From positions 62,001 through 126,000 of the IMG/VR virus record IMGVR_UViG_3300042292_001109: a stretch of 64,000 nucleotides of DNA. One strand, 5' to 3'. The stretch is from a virus. The notes beneath the pieces are model-generated. The model was not told where the DNA came from and made no database searches. It saw nothing but the letters and a program-made list of their open reading frames with translations. Made by a program: the position numbers and the translations under genes. Every line of letters starts with the position of its first letter. The stretch's first letter is position 1. Positions 25,426 through 32,683 of the stretch are shown in pieces.

Positions 25426-27146
25426 TGGTAATTTTTGAAACAATCCGGTTTAAAAACTTTCTTTCCTATGGAAATAACTTTACTGAAATTGAATTAAATA
25501 AAGATAGAACTACTTTATCCACTGGAATTAATGGGCAAGGCAAATCAACATTTATTGATGCAATTACCTTTGCCCTTTATGGAAAACCTTTTAGAAAAAT
25601 TAACAAAAGCGGTTTAATAAATTCAATTAATAAATCTGAATTGGTTACTGAAGTTGAGTTTTCTATTGGTCCAAACAAATATAAAATTATTCGTGGTATT
25701 AAACCAAATATTTTTGAAGTTTATTGTAATGGTGATTTAGTTCGCCAAGACGCAAAAGTAAAAGATTATCAAGAACAATTAGAAAGATATATACTTAAAA
25801 TGAGTTACAAATCTTTTACTCAAGTTGTTATTCTTGGCTCAGCTAGATATACTCCTTTTATGCAGTTATCAGCTGGAGATAGACGCTCTGTTATTGAAGA
25901 TTTGCTTGATATTCAGATTTTTTCTAACATGAACTCTATTGTTAAAGATAAAGTATCTGGAATTAAAGAAACTGTTCAAGATTGTAAATTTAATATTGAA
26001 TTATTTAAAGACAAAATAGAACTTCAAAAACAAAATATTAAACGTACCAATCAAGTTTCTGATGAACTAATTCTTAGAAAAAAAGAATTAATTGCAAATA
26101 CTTGTGTTGAAGTTGAAGATTTACAGCAAACTATCTCTGAGTTATTGTCTGAAAACGAACGACTGGGTCATGAAATTTCTGATATGGATGTCGTTGAAAA
26201 AAAGAAAAATAAATTATTATTAATTGAAGGTAAATTGCGCGATAATATATCTAAGGTAGAAAAAGATAATACATTCTATCATTCAAATGATAATTGTCCA
26301 ACATGCCGTCAATCTATTAATTCTGCGTTTAAACAGGAAATTATTGAAAAAAATAGCACTAAATTAATAGAATTAGTTGATGGCGAAAAAAAATTATCTA
26401 AGGAATTAAAGGTTGCTACTGATAGATTAGTTGCTATATCCAAGATAAACGCTAAAATTTTAAAGAATTCAAGTATTTTATCAGAGAAAAATTCAAATAT
26501 TGTTTCTGCGCAAAAATATATAAAACTAGTTTCTAATGAAATTGATCAACTAAAAGATTCATCAAATACCACTGATAATGGTTCAGATAAACTGCAAGAA
26601 TTAATTGAATCATTAGATGTTTATGTTGAAAAATATGAAGAATATATAAATGAAAAAAGTTATTATGATTTTATTTCTGTTATGTTAAAGGACGGAGGAA
26701 TTAAAACTCGTATAATTAAACAGTATCTTCCTATTTTAAACAAATATATAAATCAGTATTTGGCTCAATTAGATTTCTTTGTTAATTTTAATATTAATGA
26801 AAATTTTGAAGAAGTAATTAAATCTCGTCATAGAGATGAATTTACTTATGCTAATTTCTCTGAGGGCGAAAAAACTCGATTAGATTTAGCTATTTTATTT
26901 TCATTTAGACAGTTAGCTAGATTAAAAAATTCAGTAAATACCAATTTATTAATTCTTGACGAAATAATGGACGGCAGTCTTGATACTGGGGGTACTGATG
27001 TTTTTATGAATTTATTATCATCAGTTGATAAAAGTACAAATATATTTGTTATTAGTCATAAGTCTGATCAAGTATCAGATAAATTCGATACTGTATTAAA
27101 GTTCGAAAAAATAAAAAACTTTTCAAAGATGAAGGTTATACAATGA
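25425..27146 (+). CDS. 46: Recombination endonuclease subunit gp46 (SbcC/Rad50-like)
   Basis: The 573-residue protein has Walker A G-I-N-G-Q-G-K-S (residues 34-41), two long coiled coils flanking a zinc hook C-P-T-C near 291-294, the ABC signature F-S-E-G-E-K-T-R and Walker B L-L-I-L-D-E. This is the full Rad50/SbcC layout in a phage-size version. It works with gp47 in end resection. The next gene overlaps its stop by four bases. Confidence 0.96.
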   Translation: MVIFETIRFKNFLSYGNNFTEIELNKDRTTLSTGINGQGKSTFIDAITFALYGKPFRKINKSGLINSINKSELVTEVEFSIGPNKYKIIRGIKPNIFEVYCNGDLVRQDAKVKDYQEQLERYILKMSYKSFTQVVILGSARYTPFMQLSAGDRRSVIEDLLDIQIFSNMNSIVKDKVSGIKETVQDCKFNIELFKDKIELQKQNIKRTNQVSDELILRKKELIANTCVEVEDLQQTISELLSENERLGHEISDMDVVEKKKNKLLLIEGKLRDNISKVEKDNTFYHSNDNCPTCRQSINSAFKQEIIEKNSTKLIELVDGEKKLSKELKVATDRLVAISKINAKILKNSSILSEKNSNIVSAQKYIKLVSNEIDQLKDSSNTTDNGSDKLQELIESLDVYVEKYEEYINEKSYYDFISVMLKDGGIKTRIIKQYLPILNKYINQYLAQLDFFVNFNINENFEEVIKSRHRDEFTYANFSEGEKTRLDLAILFSFRQLARLKNSVNTNLLILDEIMDGSLDTGGTDVFMNLLSSVDKSTNIFVISHKSDQVSDKFDTVLKFEKIKNFSKMKVIQ

Positions 27147-27754
27147 GTGAGTTTATATATAATACTGCTGATGTAGTTTCTCAGGCTGCAGCAGTGCCTG
27201 AACCTCAATTTCTTGGTTATGAATTATGTGATCAAAAAGATCCAGTTTTAACTACAAAGTTAAAACACTTCGATTTTACCAATACTGAATTAAATTCTAG
27301 CGAAATTGCTTCAAAGTTAATTGCAACATGTAAATTTCATAAAGTATATGGAATTGCTGCAAATCAATGCGGATTAGAGCATAAAGTATTGGTTGCTGGA
27401 GTTGCAGATAATTTTGTTGCATTTTTCAATCCTATTGTTATTGAATCGCATGGCGAAATTTTACTAGAAGAATCTGATTTGAGTAATATGGGTTTATTAA
27501 TGGTAGTTAAACGCCCTACTACAGTTATTGTTTCATATCAAGATTTTGAAGGAAATGAAAAGATGACTAGGTTCGATGGTTTAACTTCAAGAATTATTCA
27601 ACAAGGAATAGATAGATTAAATGGAATTGATTTTAAAACTAAAGTTTCTAAATTTGTTTTAGAACGAGCTGAAACTGCTCTAAATAAAAAAATTAAGAAA
27701 TTCGTAAAGAGTCGCATAATCACGAAAAAGAGAGGTAAAAATGACAAGAAGTAA
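27143..27754 (+). CDS. Peptide-deformylase-like protein lacking the catalytic residues
   Basis: The 203-residue protein aligns with peptide deformylase by eye. Motif 1 G-I-A-A-N-Q-C-G is intact (residues 70-77). Motif 2, normally E-G-C-L-S, reads E-S-D-L-S (110-114). Motif 3, normally Q-H-E-x-D-H-L, reads Q-Q-G-I-D-R-L (153-159). The metal-binding Cys and both His and the catalytic Glu are therefore absent. It probably no longer removes formyl groups and may have become a binding protein. A basic tail of about 40 residues is unusual for the family. Confidence 0.75.
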   Translation: MSEFIYNTADVVSQAAAVPEPQFLGYELCDQKDPVLTTKLKHFDFTNTELNSSEIASKLIATCKFHKVYGIAANQCGLEHKVLVAGVADNFVAFFNPIVIESHGEILLEESDLSNMGLLMVVKRPTTVIVSYQDFEGNEKMTRFDGLTSRIIQQGIDRLNGIDFKTKVSKFVLERAETALNKKIKKFVKSRIITKKRGKNDKK

Positions 27755-28049
27755 ATGTCGTACATGTGTAACTATTTCTACTATTTGGAAATTAAGTAAA
27801 ATACATTTTAGGCATTTTATAGAAGATATTCGAGCATTTAATGAAGTTCAAGAATATTCGTGTAAAATTCATTATGCTGAGGATATTTCAAAAATTCCTT
27901 TAATTCCATCCAGAGAAGCCGAAGCAATTAAAAAGGTACGAGAAACTGCTGCATCTAAATATAATTCCGAGATTACCGAAAAGATATTCGCAATACCAGA
28001 AGATATACAAAATAAAATTAACGAACAAATTTTAAAAGAGACTACTTAA
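27741..28049 (+). CDS. Hypothetical protein
   Basis: The 102-residue protein overlaps the deformylase-like gene by 14 bases and has an AGAGG ribosome site inside it. A C-R-T-C pair near the start is the only motif. The middle is amphipathic and the end is helical and charged. No family recognised. It is cotranscribed with gp46 upstream and a glycosyltransferase-like gene three bases downstream. Confidence 0.7.
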   Translation: MTRSKCRTCVTISTIWKLSKIHFRHFIEDIRAFNEVQEYSCKIHYAEDISKIPLIPSREAEAIKKVRETAASKYNSEITEKIFAIPEDIQNKINEQILKETT

Positions 28050-28052
28050 ATT

Positions 28053-28847
28053 ATGGAAATTAAATTATCAAAAGAAAATCTAGAAGGCAAAAAACTATTT
28101 GTTGCTACACCAATGTATGGCGGTAGTTGTCTTGGTGCTTATATGAAGTCTTGTTTAGACTTACAAATGGCCGCATTGCAATATGGATTGGAAATTAAAT
28201 TCTCGTTCTTATTTAATGAAAGTTTAATTCAGCGAGCAAGAAATTATTTAGTTGATGAATTTTTACGTTCTGATTGTACTCATATGATGTTTATTGATGC
28301 TGATATTGGATTTAGTGCAGTAGATGTTATTGCAATGCTGGTATTAGATAAAGATATTATTGGAGCTCCTTATCCCAAGAAAACTATTAAATGGGAAAAT
28401 ATTAAAAAGGCAATTATTAAAAATCCTAATATTTCGACTGGAGAATTAGAGAGATTAGGTGGAGATATTGTATTTAATCCTGTTGCTGGAACTAAACAGT
28501 TTAATGTTACTGAACCATTACAAGTTCTTGAGATTGGAACTGGTATGATGATGATTCGTAAAGATGTTCTATCTAAATTTAAAGAAGAGTTTCCGCAATA
28601 TGAATATACGCCAGATCATGTTGGTACGCAACATTTCAGCGGTGATAGAAAAATTCATTCATATTTTAATGTTGAGATTGACGAAGAATCAAATCGCGTA
28701 TTGAGCGAAGATTATCATTTCTGTCAACAATGCAGAAAAATCGGAATTGAAGTTTGGATGGCGCCATGGGTTAATTGCGTCCATGTCGGAAGTTATCAGT
28801 TCCAAGGTAATTTACCAGCTGTAGCAAATTATCTCGGCGAATTGTAA
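28053..28847 (+). CDS. GT-A glycosyltransferase-like protein
   Basis: The 264-residue protein has an N-terminal nucleotide-sugar-binding fold: V-A-T-P-M-Y-G-G near residue 17, R-A-R-N-Y-L-V near 67 and the metal-binding F-I-D-A-D-I-G-F near 87. The end, H-V-G-S-Y-x-F-x-G, is also typical of this phage group. Donor and acceptor are unknown. The window encodes many glycosyltransferases, so virion, host-envelope or DNA substrates are all possible. Confidence 0.75.
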   Translation: MEIKLSKENLEGKKLFVATPMYGGSCLGAYMKSCLDLQMAALQYGLEIKFSFLFNESLIQRARNYLVDEFLRSDCTHMMFIDADIGFSAVDVIAMLVLDKDIIGAPYPKKTIKWENIKKAIIKNPNISTGELERLGGDIVFNPVAGTKQFNVTEPLQVLEIGTGMMMIRKDVLSKFKEEFPQYEYTPDHVGTQHFSGDRKIHSYFNVEIDEESNRVLSEDYHFCQQCRKIGIEVWMAPWVNCVHVGSYQFQGNLPAVANYLGEL

Positions 28848-28865
28848 AATAATTTAAAAAAGTGC

Positions 28866-28894
28866 TTGACTTTATAGAGGTGTTAATATATAAT
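28866..28894 (+). promoter_or_regulatory. Strong host-type promoter of the first tRNA cluster
   Basis: TTGACT, a 17-base spacer, TATAAT. The perfect inverted repeat TTATAGAGGT/ACCTCTATAA (28872-28881, 28895-28904) brackets its -10, like an operator. Confidence 0.8.
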
Positions 28895-28904
28895 ACCTCT
28901 ATAA
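28872..28904. promoter_or_regulatory. Perfect 10-bp inverted repeat around the -10 box, operator candidate
   Basis: Arms TTATAGAGGT and ACCTCTATAA with a 13-base centre containing TATAAT. The placement from the spacer to about the transcription start fits repressor binding; an mRNA hairpin is unlikely because the start lies in the right arm. Confidence 0.6.
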
Positions 28905-28946
28905 TAAAAAAGTTGTAAAATTTGACTAAATAGAATAAAGTATTTT

Positions 28947-28954
28947 TATAAATA
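28947..28954 (+). promoter_or_regulatory. T4-type late promoter of the first tRNA cluster
   Basis: Exact TATAAATA followed by GATA, 16 bases before the tRNA-Thr gene, so these tRNAs could also be made late. Confidence 0.75.
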
Positions 28955-28969
28955 GATACTTTACAAATT

Positions 28970-29045
28970 GCCAATGTAGCTCAATAGGTAGAGCGCTTCA
29001 CTTGTAATGAAGATGTTGCGGGTTCGATTCCTGTCTTTGGCTCCA
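28970..29045 (+). tRNA. tRNA-Thr (UGU)
   Basis: Cloverleaf with acceptor GCCAATG/CTTTGGC (one T-T mismatch), D arm with AGCTC...GAGC, anticodon loop CTTGTAA giving UGU, T loop TTCGATT and an encoded CCA. Confidence 0.95.
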
Positions 29046-29053
29046 AATTATTA

Positions 29054-29130
29054 CTCCCATTAGCTCAGTCTGGTAGAGCGATCCGTTTGGGGCGGATAGG
29101 TCGGCAGTTCGAATCTGTCATGGGAGACCA
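29054..29130 (+). tRNA. tRNA-Pro (UGG)
   Basis: Acceptor CTCCCAT/ATGGGAG, anticodon stem ATCCG/CGGAT around TTTGGGG giving UGG, T loop TTCGAAT, encoded CCA. Confidence 0.95.
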
Positions 29131-29136
29131 AATATT

Positions 29137-29205
29137 ATGCGAAGTATATCAGTGGTAGATAGCTAGGCTCATAACTTGCGGTTCTATTCCACCCTTTCGC
29201 GTCCA
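29137..29205 (+). tRNA. Degenerate tRNA-Met-like gene (CAU), about 69 nt
   Basis: Acceptor TGCGAAG pairs with TTTCGCG using G-U pairs, the D arm TATC...GATA is intact, the loop CTCATAA gives CAU, and CCA is encoded. The anticodon stem is weak, and the variable loop plus part of the T stem appear to be missing, leaving too few bases for a normal T arm. Probably a decaying or atypical tRNA. Confidence 0.5.
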
Positions 29206-29220
29206 ATTTTTAGGTGATAA

Positions 29221-30042
29221 ATGAAAAAAACTATTATTTCGCATTTTTATAATGAAGAATATTTACTTCCGTGGTGGTTAAATCACCATAAAAAATATTT
29301 TGATCATGGCATTTTGATTAATTATGCTAGTACAGATAAAAGTGTTGAAATTATTAAACACATTTGCCCTACTTGGGAAATAGTTAACAGCAAAAACCGA
29401 GACTTTAGTGCTAGTGACGTAGATCGTGAAGTGATGGATATTGAGGCAACTATAACTGATTGGAAAGTTTGTTTAAATACCACTGAATTTTTAATTGGCG
29501 ATTTTGCTAGTTTAAATTCGACAAAAGAAGAAGAATTATATATTCCATGTTTATATTTTGTTGATGAATTAGAGTTTAGGGGATCAAATACGTTGTCGTA
29601 TGACGTTCCTTTATGGGATGTTCTTAAAGTTGGTTTAGATGTTCCTAATACTATAGAACACAGAGGTTCTCGTTTAATGCATTCTAATTCTGTTAGATAT
29701 AGCCAAGGCAGGCATTACCCGAGATTAATTAATACAGCAAGATTTATTATTTTTAATTATGGTTTTGCTCCTATGACCGATGAATTTATAGCTAGAAAGT
29801 TGCAGATTCAAACGCGAGTACCTCTTAGCGATAGGTTTTCTATGGCTGGCGGTCAACATACTGATAATAATAGTCCAACTGGATTAACTAAAGAAAAATT
29901 ATTAGTTACGTTTAACGAACATTTATCCGAAAACGCTGAGAGTTATGAGCAATTACGAGATACTTTTAAATATCATGGAAGAATATTATTAAAACAAGAT
30001 TTGTCAAATATTATGAATAAGTATTTGTCTTTACTTTCTTGA
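29221..30042 (+). CDS. Glycosyltransferase-like protein (GT2/GT92-type)
   Basis: The 273-residue protein begins I-I-S-H-F-Y-N-E-E-Y-L-L-P-W-W-L-N-H-H, the start of the family of glycosyltransferase-like proteins with a F-x-N-E motif. I-N-Y-A-S-T-D-K-S follows, where a D-x-S/T-D loop is expected. A canonical D-x-D metal site is not obvious (I-G-D-F near residue 98 may replace it). It is embedded between tRNA clusters. Acceptor unknown. Confidence 0.65.
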   Translation: MKKTIISHFYNEEYLLPWWLNHHKKYFDHGILINYASTDKSVEIIKHICPTWEIVNSKNRDFSASDVDREVMDIEATITDWKVCLNTTEFLIGDFASLNSTKEEELYIPCLYFVDELEFRGSNTLSYDVPLWDVLKVGLDVPNTIEHRGSRLMHSNSVRYSQGRHYPRLINTARFIIFNYGFAPMTDEFIARKLQIQTRVPLSDRFSMAGGQHTDNNSPTGLTKEKLLVTFNEHLSENAESYEQLRDTFKYHGRILLKQDLSNIMNKYLSLLS

Positions 30043-30058
30043 CGTTTTGGGTTATATT

Positions 30059-30670
30059 ATGATTATTGGGTTACTTGGTTTTATTGGTTCTGGAAAAGGA
30101 ACTGCTGGCGATATTTTAGTAGAAAATAATTTTACTGCTCTATCTTTTGCTGGCTCATTAAAAGATGCAGTATCTTCTATTTTTGGTTGGGATAGAGCTT
30201 TATTAGAAGGTGACACCGAAGAATCTAGAGTTTTTCGTGAAACTGTTGATACTTTTTGGTCGGTTAAATTTAATAAACCTATAACACCTAGATATATACT
30301 ACAGTATTTTGGTACAGAAGTTTGTAGAGAAAATTTACTTGATGGAATTTGGGTTGATTCTCTTGAGCGAAAAATTCAACAGTATGATAATGTAGTTATT
30401 ACTGATGTTAGATTTAAAAACGAGATTAGTTTCTTAAAATCTATTGGAGCTGTATTTATTCAAATTGATAGAAAAGAAACACGACCTAACTGGTACGGTT
30501 ATCTTGATTCGTTAGATAAATCTGTATTTGATGCTTATGCAGCATCGCAAAATATACATAAATCTGAATACGATTGGTATGGAAATCCTCATATTGACTA
30601 TATAATTGACAATAATGGAACTCTACAAGAATTAGAGTTAAAAATATTAGATGTAATTGTAAATAATTAA
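30059..30670 (+). CDS. 1: Deoxynucleoside monophosphate kinase (gp1-like)
   Basis: The 203-residue P-loop kinase has G-F-I-G-S-G-K-G-T near residues 6-14, F-A-G-S-L-K-D-A near 30-37 and T-D-V-R-F-K-N-E, which match T4 gene 1 dNMP kinase. It phosphorylates dNMPs, including modified ones in T4, to the diphosphates. The ATG at 30059 is chosen over an in-frame TTG at 30047 because the conserved family start I-I-G-L-L-G-F follows it. Confidence 0.88.
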   Translation: MIIGLLGFIGSGKGTAGDILVENNFTALSFAGSLKDAVSSIFGWDRALLEGDTEESRVFRETVDTFWSVKFNKPITPRYILQYFGTEVCRENLLDGIWVDSLERKIQQYDNVVITDVRFKNEISFLKSIGAVFIQIDRKETRPNWYGYLDSLDKSVFDAYAASQNIHKSEYDWYGNPHIDYIIDNNGTLQELELKILDVIVNN

Positions 30671-30678
30671 AAGATAAA

Positions 30679-30755
30679 TCCCAGATGGGCGCAAGGTGTG
30701 CCAGCTGACTGTTAATCAGTTTATCAGGTAAGTTCGATTCTTACTCTGGGAGCCA
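30679..30755 (+). tRNA. tRNA-Asn (GUU)
   Basis: Acceptor TCCCAGA/TCTGGGA, anticodon stem CTGA/TCAG with loop CTGTTAA giving GUU, T loop TTCGATT, encoded CCA. Confidence 0.95.
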
Positions 30756-30772
30756 AATAAGACCCATTAGGT

Positions 30773-30846
30773 GTGACTATGACGGAATTGGTAGACGTCC
30801 TCGATTGTGATTCGAGATTTTGTGGGTTCAAGTCCCACTAGTCACC
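30773..30846 (+). tRNA. tRNA-His (GUG) with no encoded CCA
   Basis: Acceptor GTGACTA/TAGTCAC with discriminator C, anticodon stem CTCGA/TCGAG around TTGTGAT giving GUG, T loop TTCAAGT. The next bases are CCTAA, not CCA. Position -1 is T rather than the usual G. The flanks ACCCATTAGG (30762-30771) and CCTAATGGGT (30847-30856) are perfectly complementary and extend the acceptor helix by 10 bp. Confidence 0.9.
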
Positions 30847-30869
30847 CCTAATGGGTTTAAAAAATAATT

Positions 30870-30944
30870 GTCGCTATCGTCTATCGGTTAGGACACAAGA
30901 TTTTCATTCTTGTAAGCGGGGTTCGATTCCCCGTAGCGACGCCA
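30870..30944 (+). tRNA. tRNA-Glu (UUC)
   Basis: Acceptor GTCGCTA/TAGCGAC, anticodon stem CAAGA/TCTTG with loop TTTTCAT giving UUC, T arm CGGGG/CCCCG, encoded CCA. Confidence 0.95.
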
Positions 30945-30949
30945 ATACT

Positions 30950-31026
30950 GGGTAGGTAGTTTAATTGGATAAAACATGTGCCTCCAAAACACAAAGATGA
31001 GAGTTCGAGTCTTTCCCTGCCCGCCA
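30950..31026 (+). tRNA. tRNA-Trp (CCA)
   Basis: Acceptor GGGTAGG/CCTGCCC with one G-U pair, anticodon stem TGTG/CACA, loop with U33 then CCA, T loop TTCGAGT, encoded CCA. The top anticodon pair is a C-A mismatch. Confidence 0.88.
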
Positions 31027-31048
31027 ATTAATTTAATAAGAGAAAGTT

Positions 31049-31231
31049 ATGAAAACTTTATTTTTAGTTAGTTTATGTTTATTTGTAACAGGTTGCGCTA
31101 GTTCAGGCGATTTAGCTAAGTTACAAGATGATCATGCTGCTTTAACTGCAAAGGTCGAATCTTTAACAAATTCAAATAAACAGTGCGATAAAAAATTAGA
31201 TAATTTCTTTAAAAAAGTTCAGAAAAAATAA
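31049..31231 (+). CDS. Small Lpp-like lipoprotein
   Basis: The 60-residue protein has a lipoprotein signal: a basic start, a hydrophobic core and V-T-G-C with the acylated Cys at 16. The mature part is a 44-residue heptad coiled coil (L-A-K-L, A-A-L-T, V-E-S-L) ending in basic residues, like the murein lipoprotein Lpp. It should sit in the periplasm anchored to a membrane. A spanin-like or envelope-modifying role at lysis or exclusion is possible but unproven. It lies between tRNA genes. Confidence 0.8.
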   Translation: MKTLFLVSLCLFVTGCASSGDLAKLQDDHAALTAKVESLTNSNKQCDKKLDNFFKKVQKK

Positions 31232-31234
31232 TTC

Positions 31235-31263
31235 TTGACTAATACACGTTTACGTTATATAAT
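31235..31263 (+). promoter_or_regulatory. Strong host-type promoter of the second tRNA pair and gp45 operon
   Basis: TTGACT, a 17-base spacer, TATAAT, just before tRNA-Met. It may drive tRNA-Met, tRNA-Gly and the sliding-clamp operon. Confidence 0.8.
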
Positions 31264-31276
31264 AGTAATGTAATTT

Positions 31277-31353
31277 GCCCCTTTAGCTCAAATGGTTAGA
31301 GCGTCCGACTCATAATCGGTTGGTTCTAGGTTCAAGTCCTAGGAGGGGCACCA
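31277..31353 (+). tRNA. tRNA with CAU anticodon (elongator Met or Ile2)
   Basis: Acceptor GCCCCTT/AGGGGC type, anticodon stem CCGA/TCGG, loop CTCATAA giving CAU, T loop TTCAAGT, encoded CCA. If C34 were modified to lysidine it would read AUA as Ile; sequence alone does not decide. Confidence 0.92.
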
Positions 31354-31359
31354 AATATT

Positions 31360-31433
31360 GCGGGATTAGTTTAATGGTAGAACAGCAGATTTCCAATCTC
31401 CTAGTGAGGGTTCGATTCCCTTATCCCGCTCCA
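31360..31433 (+). tRNA. tRNA-Gly (UCC)
   Basis: Acceptor GCGGGAT/ATCCCGC, loop TTTCCAA giving UCC, T loop TTCGATT, encoded CCA. The anticodon stem has one C-C mismatch. Confidence 0.9.
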
Positions 31434-31473
31434 AATTTTTAAAATGATTCTTAACGATGAGGTGATATAAAAT

Positions 31474-32157
31474 ATGAAAATTTCTCAAGAAACAACTGCA
31501 ATTCTAAAAAACTTTGCTCATATTAATCAAGGTATTTTCTTTAGAAAAGGTTCTACAGTTTCAACTATGAGTCCAGGTAAAAATATCTTATCTGTTGCAA
31601 CTATCTCAGATACAATCCCCCAAGATTTCGGTATTTACGATTTAAATAACTTTTTATCAGTTGCTTCTTTATTTAAAGAAGGTCCAGAATTAGAATTTGA
31701 TGATAAACATGTTATTATTAAAGGTCGTGGCGGTCGTAGTAAGATTAAATATCGTGTTGCTGATCAATCAATGATTGTTGTTCCGCCAGAAAAACTTCCT
31801 AATGTTCCAGCTCCAGATGTTAAATTTACATTCTCTAAAGAAGATTTTGAGTGGGTATTAAAAACTGCAACTGTTCTTGGTGCACCTCATGTTGCCGTTG
31901 AATCGGATGGAACTACTGTATCTTTAGTTACTTTTGATGAAGCAAATGATTCAAGTCATGTTAATTCATTAGAAATGGCTGACGTTGATCCAGAAGGTAA
32001 AGTATTTAAATTAGTATTTAAAGCTGAAAATTTAAAAGTTATTCCAGATACGTATTCGGTTGAGATTTCTAGTAAAGGTATTTCAGCATGGACTTCTACT
32101 ACAGCTGAATTAAAATATTGGATTACTATTGAAACGAGTTCAACATTTGGTAAATAA
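31474..32157 (+). CDS. 45: Sliding clamp gp45
   Basis: The 227-residue protein matches T4 gp45 (228 residues), the trimeric ring that tethers the polymerase to DNA and, bound to gp33/gp55, activates late promoters. Recognisable are the N-terminal M-K-I-S-Q-E-T-T-A-I-L-K-N-F and the G-R-G-G-R-S-K-I segment. It heads the replisome operon gp45-(gp33?)-dsbA-gp44-gp62. It is the likely docking partner for the C-terminal peptides discussed for gp43, gp55 and the modification enzymes. Confidence 0.95.
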   Translation: MKISQETTAILKNFAHINQGIFFRKGSTVSTMSPGKNILSVATISDTIPQDFGIYDLNNFLSVASLFKEGPELEFDDKHVIIKGRGGRSKIKYRVADQSMIVVPPEKLPNVPAPDVKFTFSKEDFEWVLKTATVLGAPHVAVESDGTTVSLVTFDEANDSSHVNSLEMADVDPEGKVFKLVFKAENLKVIPDTYSVEISSKGISAWTSTTAELKYWITIETSSTFGK

Positions 32158-32160
32158 AAT

Positions 32161-32334
32161 ATGAGCGATTTTAATAATACAATGTTAGATAACTGGAATT
32201 CTTATATTCCAGCTACTTCAAGTTATAAAATGAAACAAATATTTTTATTTACTTTATTAGATGCTTATATTAGTGAAGAAGTTGATAAAAAAGAATTAAT
32301 ACATGGCATTAAATCAATTTTGACAGAGGAATAA
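32161..32334 (+). CDS. Small protein, possible late-transcription coactivator gp33
   Basis: A 57-residue frame starts four bases after gp45 and ends four bases before the dsbA-like gene. T4 gp33, the bridge between RNA polymerase and clamp, is encoded directly before dsbA. This protein is half the length of T4 gp33 (112), mostly helical, and lacks the T4 clamp-binding tail. The assignment rests on position only. Confidence 0.5.
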   Translation: MSDFNNTMLDNWNSYIPATSSYKMKQIFLFTLLDAYISEEVDKKELIHGIKSILTEE

Positions 32335-32338
32335 TATT

Positions 32339-32623
32339 ATGACTGAAACTTTAGAAACTGTATTTGGTACGCTTGATGATAAACAATTAAAAATTCTTAC
32401 TGATGGATTAAAAGAAATTTCAGTTCATTTTTCTAGAGTTGAGCGCGAAAAAGAAGCAATTAAAGATATCGTTGATGCTGTTAAAGATCAAATTGAGTTA
32501 CCAAAGAAAATTATTAATCGTTTAGCTAAAACGTATCATAAACAGAATTTTGCTGAACAGAATACTGAAGATAAAGAATTTGCTAAACTTTATGTAAGTG
32601 TTGTATCAGGTCATACAGCTTAA
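32339..32623 (+). CDS. dsbA: Double-stranded DNA-binding protein DsbA-like
   Basis: The 94-residue helical protein resembles T4 DsbA (89 residues), especially in I-I-N-R-L-A-K-T-Y-H-K-Q-N followed by an acidic patch, where T4 has F-N-R-L-L-A-L-Y-H-K-D-N. T4 DsbA binds double-stranded DNA and affects late transcription. A terminator follows 12 bases after the stop. Confidence 0.78.
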   Translation: MTETLETVFGTLDDKQLKILTDGLKEISVHFSRVEREKEAIKDIVDAVKDQIELPKKIINRLAKTYHKQNFAEQNTEDKEFAKLYVSVVSGHTA

Positions 32624-32634
32624 TTATTGATTTT

Positions 32635-32658
32635 TGGGTGGCTTCGGTCACCCTTTTT
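32635..32658 (+). terminator. Intrinsic terminator after the dsbA-like gene
   Basis: GGGTGGC-TTCG-GTCACCC (one G-U pair) followed by TTTTT. It separates the clamp operon from gp44. Confidence 0.85.
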
Positions 32659-32683
32659 ATTATTTTTATTGTGAGATTATATT

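Noticed and set aside
30038-30066. TTGACG at the end of the 29221 gene as a promoter for dNMP kinase
   Set aside because: At 17 bases the -10 would be ATTATT, and it lies after the start codon of the kinase gene.
31049-31231. L-D-N-F-F in the small lipoprotein, matching the putative clamp-binding tail
   Set aside because: It is followed by more residues, lies in a coiled coil and the protein is exported to the periplasm, so contact with the sliding clamp is implausible.
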